Position numbers and translations under genes: made by a program
Assembly: GCF_014397005.1 (NCBI RefSeq)
Contig: NZ_JACGWS010000013.1
Span: 104,072 to 168,071 of the forward strand
DNA length: 64,000 nt
DNA from: Kordia aestuariivivens
GTDB taxonomy: Bacteria > Bacteroidota > Bacteroidia > Flavobacteriales > Flavobacteriaceae
Reading direction: 5' to 3'
Notes under the pieces: model-generated
Told to the model about the DNA's origin: nothing
Databases searched by the model: none
Seen by the model: the letters and a program-made list of their open reading frames with translations, nothing else
Shown: positions 24,462 through 33,955 of the stretch, one piece after another
How positions within the stretch are numbered: position 1 is the stretch's first letter
Layout of the letters: every line of letters begins with the position of its first letter

Positions 24462-24605
24462 TTATAGTCTATGGCAATCTCTACGATTGGTATCAGTACA
24501 TATTGTCTGATTATCAATCGTAATTCTATTTCCTCCTTTAATATTGATAAAGTTAGAAATAGATATTTTGTTAAGTTTTAGTGACTTTAAATTTCTTTTT
24601 TTCAT
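24462..24605 (-). CDS. Orphan double-glycine leader peptide, RiPP-like precursor
   Basis: A 47-residue peptide starting MKKRNLKSLKLNKISISN, with a double glycine at residues 25-26 (INIKGGNR) and a core of 21 residues with two cysteines and several T (TICTD, RRDCHRL). Bacteroidota natural-product precursors have this K/L/N-rich leader ending in GG, cleaved by a peptidase-type ABC exporter. No lanthionine synthetase, radical SAM maturase or peptidase-ABC gene is in the window. It resembles the gene at 26127-26336 in leader type and in the RRDC/RHRDC core segment. Confidence 0.5.
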   Translation of the reverse strand: MKKRNLKSLKLNKISISNFINIKGGNRITIDNQTICTDTNRRDCHRL

Positions 24606-24718
24606 GATAATAAAATTTTGATTAAATAATAAAATATGAAAAGAAATTATGAATTACTTACGGTAACACCATACTTAACATTTAGATTATAATTCAAGAT
24701 AAGGCATCATTTTATAAA

Positions 24719-24748
24719 AAAACCTCCTTGAGAATTCAAGAAGGTTTT
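24719..24748 (-). terminator. Rho-independent terminator of the 243-residue hypothetical gene
   Basis: A 13-base stem (with one wobble) AAAACCTTCTTGA/TCAAGGAGGTTTT as read on the minus strand, a 4-base loop and a trailing T-run, 30 bases after the stop codon. Confidence 0.7.
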
Positions 24749-24777
24749 AGCTATGTTAAACGGAGTTATACCTGTTT

Positions 24778-25509
24778 TTAGTCTTCTAAGAAATCTTTTA
24801 GGATCTCTTTTAATACTAGTGTATCATTTTCCGTATTTCGAATTAATTTGTTTGCTTCGTCACATTCAAATTGAGCATGATTGATCTTCATGTAACGCAT
24901 ACTTTTATTGAGAACAGCTTCTTTTTTAAGCTCGTCATAGTATTTTATTTGTGCTATTCGTGCTTGTTCTTTTTCATCCAATTCACTAACCGCAGTCGTT
25001 TGCTTGAAAAATTCAATGACTAGTTTTAAGTCTTTGTAATACGCATCTAAAGGTAGCTTTGTTCTGCCTTTTCCTCTTTTGTGAAGATTTCCTACTAAGG
25101 TGTCAAACGTATGTTTTCTTGAGGCTTTTTTGTCTAATAATTCATCACATAGATTTATGAGATAGTTCTCATCACTGTTTTGAATATCGAGTAAGTGTTG
25201 TTCTTTTTTGCTGATCTCAGGAATCACTTCTTTTGGCTCATATTCCTTACCTTCTCTCACGATATACCAATATGTATTTTCCGTTCTTCTTTCGGCATGT
25301 ACCGTAGGTATTTTTGCGAGTTCCGATTTTTGATCTAGTCGGCGCAATACTTTTCGCATTGGAAACCCTTTTTTTTCATCTTTTTCAAAGATCCCAGCTG
25401 CAACTAATGCAGGCATGATTGTTTTTACTGGAATCCAATCAATAGTAGGGTTTGCATTAAAATACTGAGCTATTGCCTCATTAATCTTTGCTATATTTTC
25501 ATCAGTCAT
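24778..25509 (-). CDS. Hypothetical protein with a nuclease-like segment
   Basis: A 243-residue, soluble, mostly helical and charged protein. Residues ~150-185 read GRTKLPLDAYYKDLKLVIEFFK, reminiscent of the D-x-L-x-hydrophobic-E-x-x-K core of PD-(D/E)XK nucleases, but the fit is partial and I would not call it an enzyme. The N-terminal 90 residues resemble a helix-turn-helix-like domain (MPALVAAGIFEKDEKKGFPMRKVLRRL). It stands alone, between small peptide genes, with a hairpin terminator after it. Confidence 0.55.
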   Translation of the reverse strand: MTDENIAKINEAIAQYFNANPTIDWIPVKTIMPALVAAGIFEKDEKKGFPMRKVLRRLDQKSELAKIPTVHAERRTENTYWYIVREGKEYEPKEVIPEISKKEQHLLDIQNSDENYLINLCDELLDKKASRKHTFDTLVGNLHKRGKGRTKLPLDAYYKDLKLVIEFFKQTTAVSELDEKEQARIAQIKYYDELKKEAVLNKSMRYMKINHAQFECDEANKLIRNTENDTLVLKEILKDFLED

Positions 25510-26086
25510 ACGATTGTATTTTACCAGTTTCGCTTTAAGTTTGAGTCATCCTAAAATAGGTTGACAGTTTTCATATAAATTAAGCCCACAAAAGTAAGTG
25601 TTTTAAAGTTAAGACTCTAATGAGGTCTTTTATCATTTTCTAAAAATTAATAGAAGACTAGAATTTCATGTTTTTAATGGATGCATACATTTTTTGAAAA
25701 GCATTCAGATCTTTTGAAAGCTTCATGAACTAATCTTAATTATACATTTAGATAAAATGTTTATTTTTAATGAAGAAAACTATTACTAAATAATAAAATC
25801 GAATAAAGGGAAAAAAGAAAAATGGTTCCCTTCAAAAAACTTTAATGGTTGATTGGCACAATATTAGTTCCATTAGTAATTTATTTGTTAACTCTGATAT
25901 TTTTACCTCAAAAAAAGGTGTCTAGTAACCCACAATAATTAATGGGGATCACAATACAATCATATAAAATTCCCATAGAAAAACCCTATAAGGATGTTTT
26001 ATTTAATGCATTGGATATCATTTAATCAGGTTTTAAATGAACAATAAATATTCTAAAACTTCTTGATATAAATAGAAAGCAAAAGA
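25510..26086. other. Gene-free AT-rich stretch
   Basis: About 580 bases with no reading frame of convincing length on either strand, no tandem repeat and no strong hairpin apart from a short stem near 25615. It separates the nuclease-like hypothetical gene from a cysteine-rich peptide gene and may be decayed sequence. Confidence 0.5.
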
Positions 26087-26108
26087 AAAGCGAACCAAAG
26101 TTCGCTTT
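26087..26108 (-). terminator. Terminator after the cysteine-rich precursor
   Basis: A perfect 9-bp stem AAAGCGAAC/GTTCGCTTT with a 4-base loop, T-rich on the minus-strand side. It lies 19 bases after the stop codon of the peptide gene at 26127. Confidence 0.75.
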
Positions 26109-26126
26109 GTTCAAGATTCTTAATCA

Positions 26127-26336
26127 CTAAAGACGGCATACCGTATCTGCACATTTAGTGTCTTGACAAGGATCTGGAGGTGGTAAGGTACAATCTCTGT
26201 GCCTTGAATACCAACATTCGCCATTTAAATCTCTAGAACGTTTTATGCCACCTGCAACAATAGAAGTCATTGATTCAGTATTTAAATTGGCAATACCCAT
26301 TTTCTTAATACTAAGTTTTTTAATGCGTTTTTTCAT
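26127..26336 (-). CDS. Cysteine-rich RiPP-like precursor peptide with GG leader
   Basis: A 69-residue peptide from the ATG at 26336; a longer frame begins at 26369 but the MKKRIKKLSIKK start is typical of the family. Leader residues ~1-30 read KMGIANLNTESMTSIVAGG, close to the Bacteroidota class I lanthipeptide and natural-product leader pattern ending in GG. The core has six cysteines in about 37 residues and a proline-rich turn (TLPPPDPCQDTKC). It has its own terminator. No modification or export gene is in the window, so it would depend on enzymes elsewhere. Confidence 0.6.
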   Translation of the reverse strand: MKKRIKKLSIKKMGIANLNTESMTSIVAGGIKRSRDLNGECWYSRHRDCTLPPPDPCQDTKCADTVCRL

Positions 26337-26666
26337 AATAAATGATTTTAAGATTAAATATGTAAGCAAGTAATAATAAAAAGTAAGAGCAAAAAAGGAA
26401 AATAAGTGACGTTTTATAAAATATCAACCTTAAAAACAAAAACTCCAATCATTACAATTGAAGTTTTTAGGAATCAATATTTTTCTATAATCAAGAGAAA
26501 ATAATGAACTTACTATATCCATGCTTTAAGGAAAAAATGACTTTAAAATATCTAATCAATGAATGCAGTTGATTCAAAACTAAATCATGTTCTAAAACAA
26601 GGTTTTTTCATACTAATTCGTTACTTTTAAAGCCAAACACCTTTCTAATTCTAAAAGACAGCTACT
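26337..26666. other. Gene-free stretch upstream of the AsmA-like gene
   Basis: 330 AT-rich bases with no supported gene. TACTTTTA near 26620 is a seven-of-eight match to the -7 consensus and could serve the AsmA-like gene. The left half is the leader region of the divergent peptide gene at 26127-26336. Confidence 0.4.
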
Positions 26667-29600
26667 TTGAAGATTAAAAAATTATGGAAACGAATTTTAT
26701 TAGGACTCATCTTAGTTCCTATTTTATTAGTAGGAGGTCTAATATTATATGTTCAGAGCAACCAATCTGAAATTATTAAAGGAGAGATCGCAAAATTAAA
26801 TACAGAACATAAAGGCCTTATTAGTGTTGGTGAGAGTGAATTATCCCTTTTTGGCAACTTCCCATATATCTCTGTAAAGGTGTATGATTTACAAATTTTT
26901 GAAACAAAAGAAGACAATGCGCCTGTCATAATGGATGTAAAAGATATTTACATTGGTTTTAACCTTTGGGATATTGTAAATGGAAATTATGATATTCAAT
27001 CTTTAGTAGTTGAAGATGGCACTTTTAATATTGTTATTCACGAAAATAATACTACTAATATTCAAAACTCCCTAGCTAGTACTTCTGATACAGAAACTCC
27101 TGCTACTAATATTCATCTAAAAAAGATTAAACTTAAAAATCTAGATATTCACACTTTAGATGAAGCCACTAATACAGATGTCGAAAAATTTATATATGCT
27201 GGCACAGGTAGTTTTAGCCAAAAAGACAGTATCATCGCTGGGCATATCGACACAGATTTTGAATTAAATGTGATAAAAAATAGAGATACAACCTTCATTC
27301 ATAAAAAACATTTTGAAGTTCATACAGATCTGGTATTTAATGAATATACTGGTATTCTTGACATACAACCCTCAGGTATTGTAATGGAAAATGGTGATTT
27401 TGAGTTAGAAGGTTCTATAGATATAAAAAATGACGTAGACCTTGACCTTTCTATTAAAGGAACAAAGCCCAATTTTGATATGCTTATAGCATTTGCTCCA
27501 GCAGATGTAATACCTGTATTAGAGAAATACAGAAATGCTGGTAAAATCTATTTTAATGCTAGTATACAAGGACCAGCTAATAAAGGAAATAGGCCTTTTA
27601 TTAACGCCCGTTTCGGAGCTGAAAAAGCTTTTTTAGAAAATACTGAAAGTGGGAAAAAAATAGATGAAATGGGCTTTAATGGTCATTTTACGAATGGAGA
27701 AAATAGAGATGCAAGTACCATGGAATTTTCGCTAACCGATATGACTGCGTCTTTGGAAAAGGGAGAATTTAAAGGAACTCTTTTTGTGAAGAATTTTGAA
27801 TCTCCAGAAGTGAACATGCAAATAAACTCAAATTTTAACCTCAATTTTATTGCAGATTTTTTTGACCTAAAGCAAGTAGAAGATGCCTCAGGACAAGTTT
27901 CGCTGAAAATGAGTTTTCACGATATTATTGATATTGATAACCCCGAAAAGGCGTTACAAAAACTCAATCAAGCCTACTTTGCAGAATTAATTGTAAAAGA
28001 TGTAAGTTTAGTTGCGAAAGAACTTCCTGCTCCTTTAGATAGTTTAAATGTACACTTGGTGATGAATGGCAAGGAAGCAACCCTAAACCAGTTTAAACTA
28101 TTGATGGGAAATTCAGATCTATCTGTAAGTGGTTTTCTTTCGGACTTACCTGCAATTGTACATCACACTGACATTCCAGTAGAAGTCCATTTAGATATTG
28201 CCTCTAATTACTTAGATATTGCCCAATTAACTAGTTTTTCAAAACAAGACACAATACAAACCGGTTTCGATGAACAAATAAAAGAGCTGAGCTTAGGGCT
28301 TTCTTTTAAAGCGTCTGCAAAAGATTTTACAGAATCTAAATATTTACCGAAAGGTGAATTTTTTATTGATAGTTTATATGCAGACTTGAAACATTATCCC
28401 CATAAATTACATGATTTCCATGCCGATGTATTAATCGACAGCTTAGACTTGCAACTAGCAGATTTCACGGGATATATAGATGATAGTGATTTTCATTTTG
28501 ATGGACTCATACATGATTATGCCTTTTGGATGCAACCCGAACTTAACGGAGATGTAGACTTAGATATCAATCTTACTTCTAAGAAGCTACGATTGGAAGA
28601 TGTTTTTTCGTATATGGGAGAAAATTATGTTCCAGAAGATTACAGACATGAAGAATTTGATGATTTGGCATTACATTTTACCTCTAGTATGCATTATAAA
28701 GACTCTGCTTTACACTCCATCGATTTGGCTTTAGATAAATTAGATACAAAAATGAAAGTACATCCACTTCGCTTTCATGATTTTAGAGGAAACATACATT
28801 ACGAAGATCAACATGTGGTGATAAAAGACTTTCATGGTGAAATAGGAACCACCAATTTTAATTTCGATTTAAACTATTATTTAGGGGAAAATCAGCAAAT
28901 AAAGAAAAGAGATAATTATCTCAAATTAAAAGCAAATTATATTGACTATGATGCACTTTTCAATTTTGATTTAAGTCCACCAAAACCAGCAGCGGCTGTT
29001 GCTTCAAAAACTGCAGATGTAAAAGAACATGCAGATGCCTTCAATTTATATGAATTGCCATTTACGGACATGCAATTTAAAGTAGATATCGCTCACTTTA
29101 TGTACCATAGAATTGATCTTCAAAAGATCAAAGCAGATTTAAGAATAACACCCAACCATTATATTTATGTAGATACGTTACATATGGATGCTGCAGGAGG
29201 GAATATTCGATTAAGCGGCTACTTTAATGGTAGCGACCCAAAACATATCTATCTGCAGCCAGATTTAGTGATGAATAATGTTGATTTAGATAAATTACTG
29301 TTCAAATTTGAAAATTTTGGGCAAGACCATCTCGTTTCAGAAAATTTACAAGGAAAACTCACCTCTAGAATTACAGGAAAGATTAGAGTATACCCAGATT
29401 TGGTGCCTGATTTGGACCAATCAACTATAGAAATGGACGTAAAAGTATTAAATGGAAGATTAAAAAATTACGATCCAATGCTGGCACTTTCAGATTATAT
29501 GGGAAATAAAAATCTGCAAAACATTCGGTTTGACACCTTACAGAATAGCTTGGATATAAAGAAAGGGAAAATTAACATTCCCTCTATGACGATCGAATCT

Positions 29601-29870
29601 ACTTTGGGTCATATAGAATTGTCTGGCACACATGATCAAAATCAAAATATCGACTATTACATACGTATTCCTTGGAAAACTGTAAAAAAAGCTGCTTGGC
29701 AAAAATTATTTGGACGCAAGAAGGATACTATTACTAATGAAGAACAAGAAGATGAGATTGTAGAAATAGATCCTAACAAAAGAATAAGATATCTCAATCT
29801 AAAGGTCAAAGGAAACATAAATGACTATAAGATTTCATTGGGTAAAAAGAAGAAGAAGAAGAAAAAGTAA
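26667..29870 (+). CDS. AsmA-like envelope protein
   Basis: A 1067-residue protein anchored by one N-terminal membrane helix (residues ~10-29) and continuing as a long beta-rich periplasmic chain. The N-terminal block NTEHKGLISVGESELSLFGNFPYISVKV and the C-terminal block on a LNGRLKNYDPMLALSDYM theme are typical of the AsmA/TamB-type superfamily, which is linked to lipid or outer-membrane protein transport across the periplasm. The start is TTG at 26667; no ATG is nearby. The C-terminus ends with eight consecutive lysines, an odd feature. It is a single gene with 250 bases free after it. Confidence 0.82.
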   Translation: MKIKKLWKRILLGLILVPILLVGGLILYVQSNQSEIIKGEIAKLNTEHKGLISVGESELSLFGNFPYISVKVYDLQIFETKEDNAPVIMDVKDIYIGFNLWDIVNGNYDIQSLVVEDGTFNIVIHENNTTNIQNSLASTSDTETPATNIHLKKIKLKNLDIHTLDEATNTDVEKFIYAGTGSFSQKDSIIAGHIDTDFELNVIKNRDTTFIHKKHFEVHTDLVFNEYTGILDIQPSGIVMENGDFELEGSIDIKNDVDLDLSIKGTKPNFDMLIAFAPADVIPVLEKYRNAGKIYFNASIQGPANKGNRPFINARFGAEKAFLENTESGKKIDEMGFNGHFTNGENRDASTMEFSLTDMTASLEKGEFKGTLFVKNFESPEVNMQINSNFNLNFIADFFDLKQVEDASGQVSLKMSFHDIIDIDNPEKALQKLNQAYFAELIVKDVSLVAKELPAPLDSLNVHLVMNGKEATLNQFKLLMGNSDLSVSGFLSDLPAIVHHTDIPVEVHLDIASNYLDIAQLTSFSKQDTIQTGFDEQIKELSLGLSFKASAKDFTESKYLPKGEFFIDSLYADLKHYPHKLHDFHADVLIDSLDLQLADFTGYIDDSDFHFDGLIHDYAFWMQPELNGDVDLDINLTSKKLRLEDVFSYMGENYVPEDYRHEEFDDLALHFTSSMHYKDSALHSIDLALDKLDTKMKVHPLRFHDFRGNIHYEDQHVVIKDFHGEIGTTNFNFDLNYYLGENQQIKKRDNYLKLKANYIDYDALFNFDLSPPKPAAAVASKTADVKEHADAFNLYELPFTDMQFKVDIAHFMYHRIDLQKIKADLRITPNHYIYVDTLHMDAAGGNIRLSGYFNGSDPKHIYLQPDLVMNNVDLDKLLFKFENFGQDHLVSENLQGKLTSRITGKIRVYPDLVPDLDQSTIEMDVKVLNGRLKNYDPMLALSDYMGNKNLQNIRFDTLQNSLDIKKGKINIPSMTIESTLGHIELSGTHDQNQNIDYYIRIPWKTVKKAAWQKLFGRKKDTITNEEQEDEIVEIDPNKRIRYLNLKVKGNINDYKISLGKKKKKKKK

Positions 29871-30089
29871 AAGTGCATCACACTAGTAACCTTTTCACAA
29901 CTGATAATTCCCTCGCAATTAGCGCCAGTAGATTAAGTTTAAAAAAACACTTTCAGTTATTTAGTAACATGCCAAAAATTCAAAGAAGACAATCTTAAGT
30001 AGCTATAAATCATCTATTTTCGGCTTATAGAAATTCTATTTGGAATGCATCTATGCCTTTTCGTTAGATAAAAACGCCTAAAAACAAAA

Positions 30090-30116
30090 AAAGCCTCACA
30101 TTTCTGTGAAGCTTTG
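30090..30116 (-). terminator. Possible terminator of the initiator tRNA
   Basis: An imperfect hairpin, AAGCCTCACA with TGTGAAGCTT, lies just beyond the 3' end of the tRNA (minus strand), followed on that strand by T-rich sequence. It is a likely transcription stop. Confidence 0.55.
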
Positions 30117-30121
30117 CTTAG

Positions 30122-30194
<73 letters not shown>

Positions 30195-30252
30195 CTATTG
30201 GATTGCAAATATACAAGGTTTTTTGATTCTACCAATAAAAAAATTATTTTTT

Positions 30253-30435
30253 TTATTGTTCTATGTTTTGAGCATCAAATCCCATGATTATTCCGTCTTC
30301 ACTTTGCACTGTCAGCTCAATGGGATTACAGCAAACCTCACAATCTTCAATGTACTTTTGCTCACGGACTGAAGTGTCAATTAACATAGATATTTCTTCC
30401 CAACAATAGGGACATTGAAAAAAATGTTCGTTCAT
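30253..30435 (-). CDS. CPXCG motif-containing cysteine-rich protein
   Basis: A 60-residue protein with two metal-binding knuckles: CPYC (C8, C11) and CEVC (C32, C35), plus C36. The surrounding residues F-x-C-P-Y-C-W-E-x-I and I-E-D-C-E-V-C-C-N-P-I match the CPXCG-type family, in which zinc is the expected ligand. It lies one base after the ABC-F gene stop on the same strand, so it is the second gene of that unit. Function unknown. Confidence 0.9.
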   Translation of the reverse strand: MNEHFFQCPYCWEEISMLIDTSVREQKYIEDCEVCCNPIELTVQSEDGIIMGFDAQNIEQ

Positions 30436-30436
30436 A

Positions 30437-32350
30437 TTAACTTAGTTCATCCATTTGTTCTTGTAATTCTTCCCAATTTTCCATCAAAGTTTCCAAGGTT
30501 TTCTTTTTCCCTTGATACGAATCAAAGAAGTTGGGCTTGGCAATCGTTGCTTCATAATCAGTCGCCAATTCCATATCAATGTCTTTGATTTCTTTTTCTA
30601 AATCAGAAATACTTCGTTCAACTTTGTTGAGTTTGTTACTGAGCGATTTTAGCTTTTTCTGTGCTTCGTACGTTTGCTTGGTATCTTCCGTTTTTACAAC
30701 TTCTTGTTTCACAACTGTTCGCTTTTCTACTTCGCGTAAGTTGGCAACTTTTCGTTCTTCTAGGTAATAGTTAATATCGCCGAGATATTCTTTTATTTTT
30801 TGATCTTTGAATTCGTACACTTTGTTTGTTAAACCTTGTAAAAAATCACGATCATGCGAGACTAATATTAAGGTTCCTTCAAAGTTTTGCATTGCCGTTT
30901 TTAAAACATTTTTAGATTTGATGTCTAAGTGATTCGTCGGTTCATCCATCACTAACACATTAAACGGCTGCAATAGCATTTTACACAACGCCAAACGGTT
31001 TCGTTCGCCTCCCGAAAGCACTTTTACTTTTTTCTCCGCTTCTTCACCTCTGAATAAGAAAGCACCAAGCATGTCACGTACTTTTGGACGTGTTTTTTCG
31101 TCAGCAGCTTCAATCATGGTTTCTTCTACTGTCAATTCGCCATTTAGATATTCTGCCTGATTCTGCGCGAAATACCCAATTTGTACATTATGACCTAAAG
31201 CTAGTTTTCCGCCATGCGAAATTTCATTGACAATGATTTTTGCTAAGGTCGATTTTCCTTGTCCATTTTGACCGACAAATGCAATTTTACTGCTTCTTTC
31301 CACAAATAAATCTACATTTGACAATACTTGCTTTTCGCCGTATTGCTTTGAGATGTTTTCTCCTTCTAGGACTACTTTTCCAGGTTGAATTGATATTGGA
31401 AATTGAATTGTCATCACCGAATTGTCATCTTCATCGACTTCGATACGATCAATTTTATCCAATTTTTTTATGAGCGATTGTGCCATCGTTGCTTTGGAAG
31501 CTTTCGCTCTAAATTTCTCAATTAACTTTTCAGTATGCTGAATCTGCTTTGCTTGATTTTTTTGTGTTGCTTTTTGCTGCTCGCGAATTTCTTCTCGTTG
31601 TATTAAATATTTCGAATATGGTTTGTTGTAATCGTAAATTCTACCTAATGAAATTTCAATGGTTCTGTTGGTTACATTATCGAGAAACATTTTATCGTGC
31701 GAAACAATAATTACAACACCTGGAAACGTTTTTAAGAACTGTTCTAACCAAATGATAGATTCTATATCTAAATGGTTTGTTGGCTCATCTAAGAGTAGAA
31801 TATCGTTTTTTTGAAGTAGGAGTTTTGCCAACTCAATTCGCATACGCCAACCACCAGAAAATGTGTCTGTTTTTTTGTCAAAATCTTCTCGGTTAAAACC
31901 CAATCCTTGTAAAACACGTTCCGTATCTCCTTTGTAGTTGTATCCACCTAAGATTTCATATCGTATGGTATATTCACTTAAGTCTTCTATGAGTTGTGTG
32001 TACGATTGGCTATCATAATCGGTTCGTTCTGCTAATTGATGATTTATTTGATCAATTTTAAGTTCCAATTCACGAATTTGTCCAAAAGCTTCATAACTTT
32101 CTTCAAGTACCGTGCGTCCTTGCGTAAATTCGATATCTTGTTTCAAAAAACCAATTTCAATGTCTTTATCGGTTGCCATTGATCCTTCATCAGGTTCGCT
32201 TTCCTTGGCTAGAATTTTTAATAACGTGGATTTTCCTGCGCCATTTTTTCCAATGAGTCCAACGCTGTCGCCAGCATTCAAACGGAAAGCTATGTCTTTG
32301 AATAAGTAAGTTCCGCCAAAAGCAACGGCTATGTTATGAATATTTATCAT
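30437..32350 (-). CDS. ABC-F family ATPase (ribosome-associated)
   Basis: A 637-residue soluble protein with two ABC domains and no membrane part. The first has Walker A GKNGAGKST near residues 35-43 and signature FSGGWRM. The second has GQNGQGKST and signature LSGGERNR. A linker of the P-site tRNA interaction type lies between, and a charged coiled coil covers the last ~90 residues. This is the Uup/YheS-type of ABC-F, which acts on the ribosome. The CPXCG gene follows after one base. Upstream, divergent DUF983 shares the intergenic region. Confidence 0.9.
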   Translation of the reverse strand: MINIHNIAVAFGGTYLFKDIAFRLNAGDSVGLIGKNGAGKSTLLKILAKESEPDEGSMATDKDIEIGFLKQDIEFTQGRTVLEESYEAFGQIRELELKIDQINHQLAERTDYDSQSYTQLIEDLSEYTIRYEILGGYNYKGDTERVLQGLGFNREDFDKKTDTFSGGWRMRIELAKLLLQKNDILLLDEPTNHLDIESIIWLEQFLKTFPGVVIIVSHDKMFLDNVTNRTIEISLGRIYDYNKPYSKYLIQREEIREQQKATQKNQAKQIQHTEKLIEKFRAKASKATMAQSLIKKLDKIDRIEVDEDDNSVMTIQFPISIQPGKVVLEGENISKQYGEKQVLSNVDLFVERSSKIAFVGQNGQGKSTLAKIIVNEISHGGKLALGHNVQIGYFAQNQAEYLNGELTVEETMIEAADEKTRPKVRDMLGAFLFRGEEAEKKVKVLSGGERNRLALCKMLLQPFNVLVMDEPTNHLDIKSKNVLKTAMQNFEGTLILVSHDRDFLQGLTNKVYEFKDQKIKEYLGDINYYLEERKVANLREVEKRTVVKQEVVKTEDTKQTYEAQKKLKSLSNKLNKVERSISDLEKEIKDIDMELATDYEATIAKPNFFDSYQGKKKTLETLMENWEELQEQMDELS

Positions 32351-32354
32351 GTGT

Positions 32355-32397
32355 GTGACAAAAGTTACAGTTTTATGAAATGGAAGTCTTATTTTTG
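32355..32397 (+). promoter_or_regulatory. Sixth Crp/Fnr-type operator with -7 box, before DUF983
   Basis: Inverted repeat GTGAC-AAAA-GTTAC at 32355-32368 (centre 32361.5) and a perfect -7 box TATTTTTG at 32390-32397. The spacing is 28.5 bases, one less than in the sulfur cluster. It lies between the divergent ABC-F and DUF983 genes, five bases upstream of the ABC-F start. The -7 box direction points to DUF983. The palindrome sits too close to the ABC-F start to be that gene's promoter element. Confidence 0.6.
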
Positions 32398-32435
32398 TGT
32401 GAAGTAAGACTAGCTATTTAATCTATATTTTGCAA

Positions 32436-32825
32436 ATGTTAAAAAAAGGATCGAAATTATATAGTATTTTAACGGGAACTTGTCCAAAATGTCATAATGA
32501 ACGCATGTATAAGGTTCGAAATCCGTATAAGTTAAATGCTACATTGAAAATGAACGAAACATGTGCACATTGTGGAACTCGCTATAAAATTGAACCTTCA
32601 TTTTTTTATGGTGCCATGTATGTTAGTTATGGTGTTGGAATTGGGTTTGCATTTGCCGCATTTTTTGTTTCTCGATATTTGATTGGAACCAACTTATTGA
32701 CTTCCTTTTTTGCTATTATGGGAACAATGATTGGTTTTATGCCTGTGATTATGCGTTTGTCGCGAAATATCTGGATTAATCTTTTTATGTCTTACGACAA
32801 GAATTTAGATCGAAATAGCAAGTAA
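32436..32825 (+). CDS. DUF983 family membrane protein
   Basis: A 129-residue protein. A zinc-ribbon-like N-terminus has CPKC (C16, C19) and CAHC (C43, C46), followed by two membrane segments at ~58-80 and 85-105, as usual for DUF983. An in-frame TTG at 32430 is less likely than the ATG at 32436. DUF983 genes occur near respiratory oxidase genes in several phyla, but the function is unknown. The promoter carries the same palindrome as the sulfur cluster, so it may belong to the same regulon. Confidence 0.88.
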   Translation: MLKKGSKLYSILTGTCPKCHNERMYKVRNPYKLNATLKMNETCAHCGTRYKIEPSFFYGAMYVSYGVGIGFAFAAFFVSRYLIGTNLLTSFFAIMGTMIGFMPVIMRLSRNIWINLFMSYDKNLDRNSK

Positions 32826-32841
32826 TTATTTTAACTAGAAA

Positions 32842-33951
32842 CTAATCTTTTCGGTTTAAATTGTCTGCTCTTCGTTTGTCGTCCAACTCTTTGGCAACAC
32901 TTTTTCTATAACGTTTTTCAAAGCGTTTGATATCGATTTCCTTTGGCAGCTCTGCTTGATGCGCTAGATGGTTATAGAGTTGTTTTGCAACTGTAGGTCC
33001 AATCATTACACCACGTGTTCCCAAACCGTTTAAAATAGCCATTTTCGGATGCATTGGATGCGTTCCAACTAAAGGTCTTCTATCAACTACCGTTGGGCGA
33101 ATTCCAGCTATTTGATCTACAATTTCATAATCAGATGTGATCAGTTTTGATAATTTTTCTACAAGTTCAGTTTTTGCTTCTTCGGTTATTGTATTTGTTT
33201 TGTCTTCCCAATTGTACGTTGCACCAATTCGATAGCGATCATTTCCCATCGGAATGATGAATACTGATGATTTTAGCACGCTGTTTACTTTTAAATCGGG
33301 CGCTTTTATGGTGAGCAATTCGCCTTTTGTTCCGTTTAGTGGCAAATAGTTAAAGTATGGATTTTCCTTGATTCCGAAACCCTCACAGAAGATGATATTT
33401 TTTGCTTCTATGTTTTGATAGCTCACTGAAGTTTCATTAAGAATTAGATTTTCATATTGAAAACGCTCCGTACGCAACCCATTTTTAGTTTCGAGATAGT
33501 TTCGATATGCTTTGAGGAGTTTTGCTGTGTAAATTCTCCCTGTTTCTTTTACTTTACCAAGTGAGAAAGGCGCATTCACAGCTTTGTTTGTGTTTACAAC
33601 AAGATTCGTATCAAGGTATTTTGAGAGTTTTGGTTTATCGGAAGCTTCAAACCATGTATTTTGTTCTTCTACAGTGGCAAATCTTCGCATCACCACTAGT
33701 TTATCATCGAACTGAGTATCTAGCTTTTTTTCTAATGCTTCGTAAAAAGGCAACGCAATGGCAAGTTGTTCATCTGCGTTCCAAGCAAGCGTAAATCGTT
33801 TTAGCGTTACCGGATTGTATAATCCGCCAGCAACAGTTGATGAATGTTGCGAATTGTCTTCAAAGACGACATACGTTTTCCCTGCTGCTTCTAGTTGTTC
33901 ACAAAAAGCAATTCCGGCTAAGCCCAATCCAACAATTATATAATCTACCAT
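32842..33951 (-). CDS. DAO-type FAD-dependent oxidoreductase
   Basis: A 369-residue flavoprotein. The FAD motif GLGLAGIAFCEQL lies at residues 8-20, and the C-terminal half has the R-P-T-V-x-D-R-R-P-L-V-G-T-H-P pattern common in glycine and D-amino-acid oxidase-like enzymes of Bacteroidota. The substrate is unknown. The start is the ATG at 33951. A perfect -7 box on the minus strand (33956-33963) ends five bases upstream, implying a leaderless or near-leaderless mRNA. Confidence 0.85.
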   Translation of the reverse strand: MVDYIIVGLGLAGIAFCEQLEAAGKTYVVFEDNSQHSSTVAGGLYNPVTLKRFTLAWNADEQLAIALPFYEALEKKLDTQFDDKLVVMRRFATVEEQNTWFEASDKPKLSKYLDTNLVVNTNKAVNAPFSLGKVKETGRIYTAKLLKAYRNYLETKNGLRTERFQYENLILNETSVSYQNIEAKNIIFCEGFGIKENPYFNYLPLNGTKGELLTIKAPDLKVNSVLKSSVFIIPMGNDRYRIGATYNWEDKTNTITEEAKTELVEKLSKLITSDYEIVDQIAGIRPTVVDRRPLVGTHPMHPKMAILNGLGTRGVMIGPTVAKQLYNHLAHQAELPKEIDIKRFEKRYRKSVAKELDDKRRADNLNRKD

Positions 33952-33955
33952 AGTG

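Noticed and set aside
24778..25509. Calling the 243-residue protein a PD-(D/E)XK nuclease
   Set aside because: Only one segment fits, the catalytic spacing is not certain and no restriction partner is adjacent.
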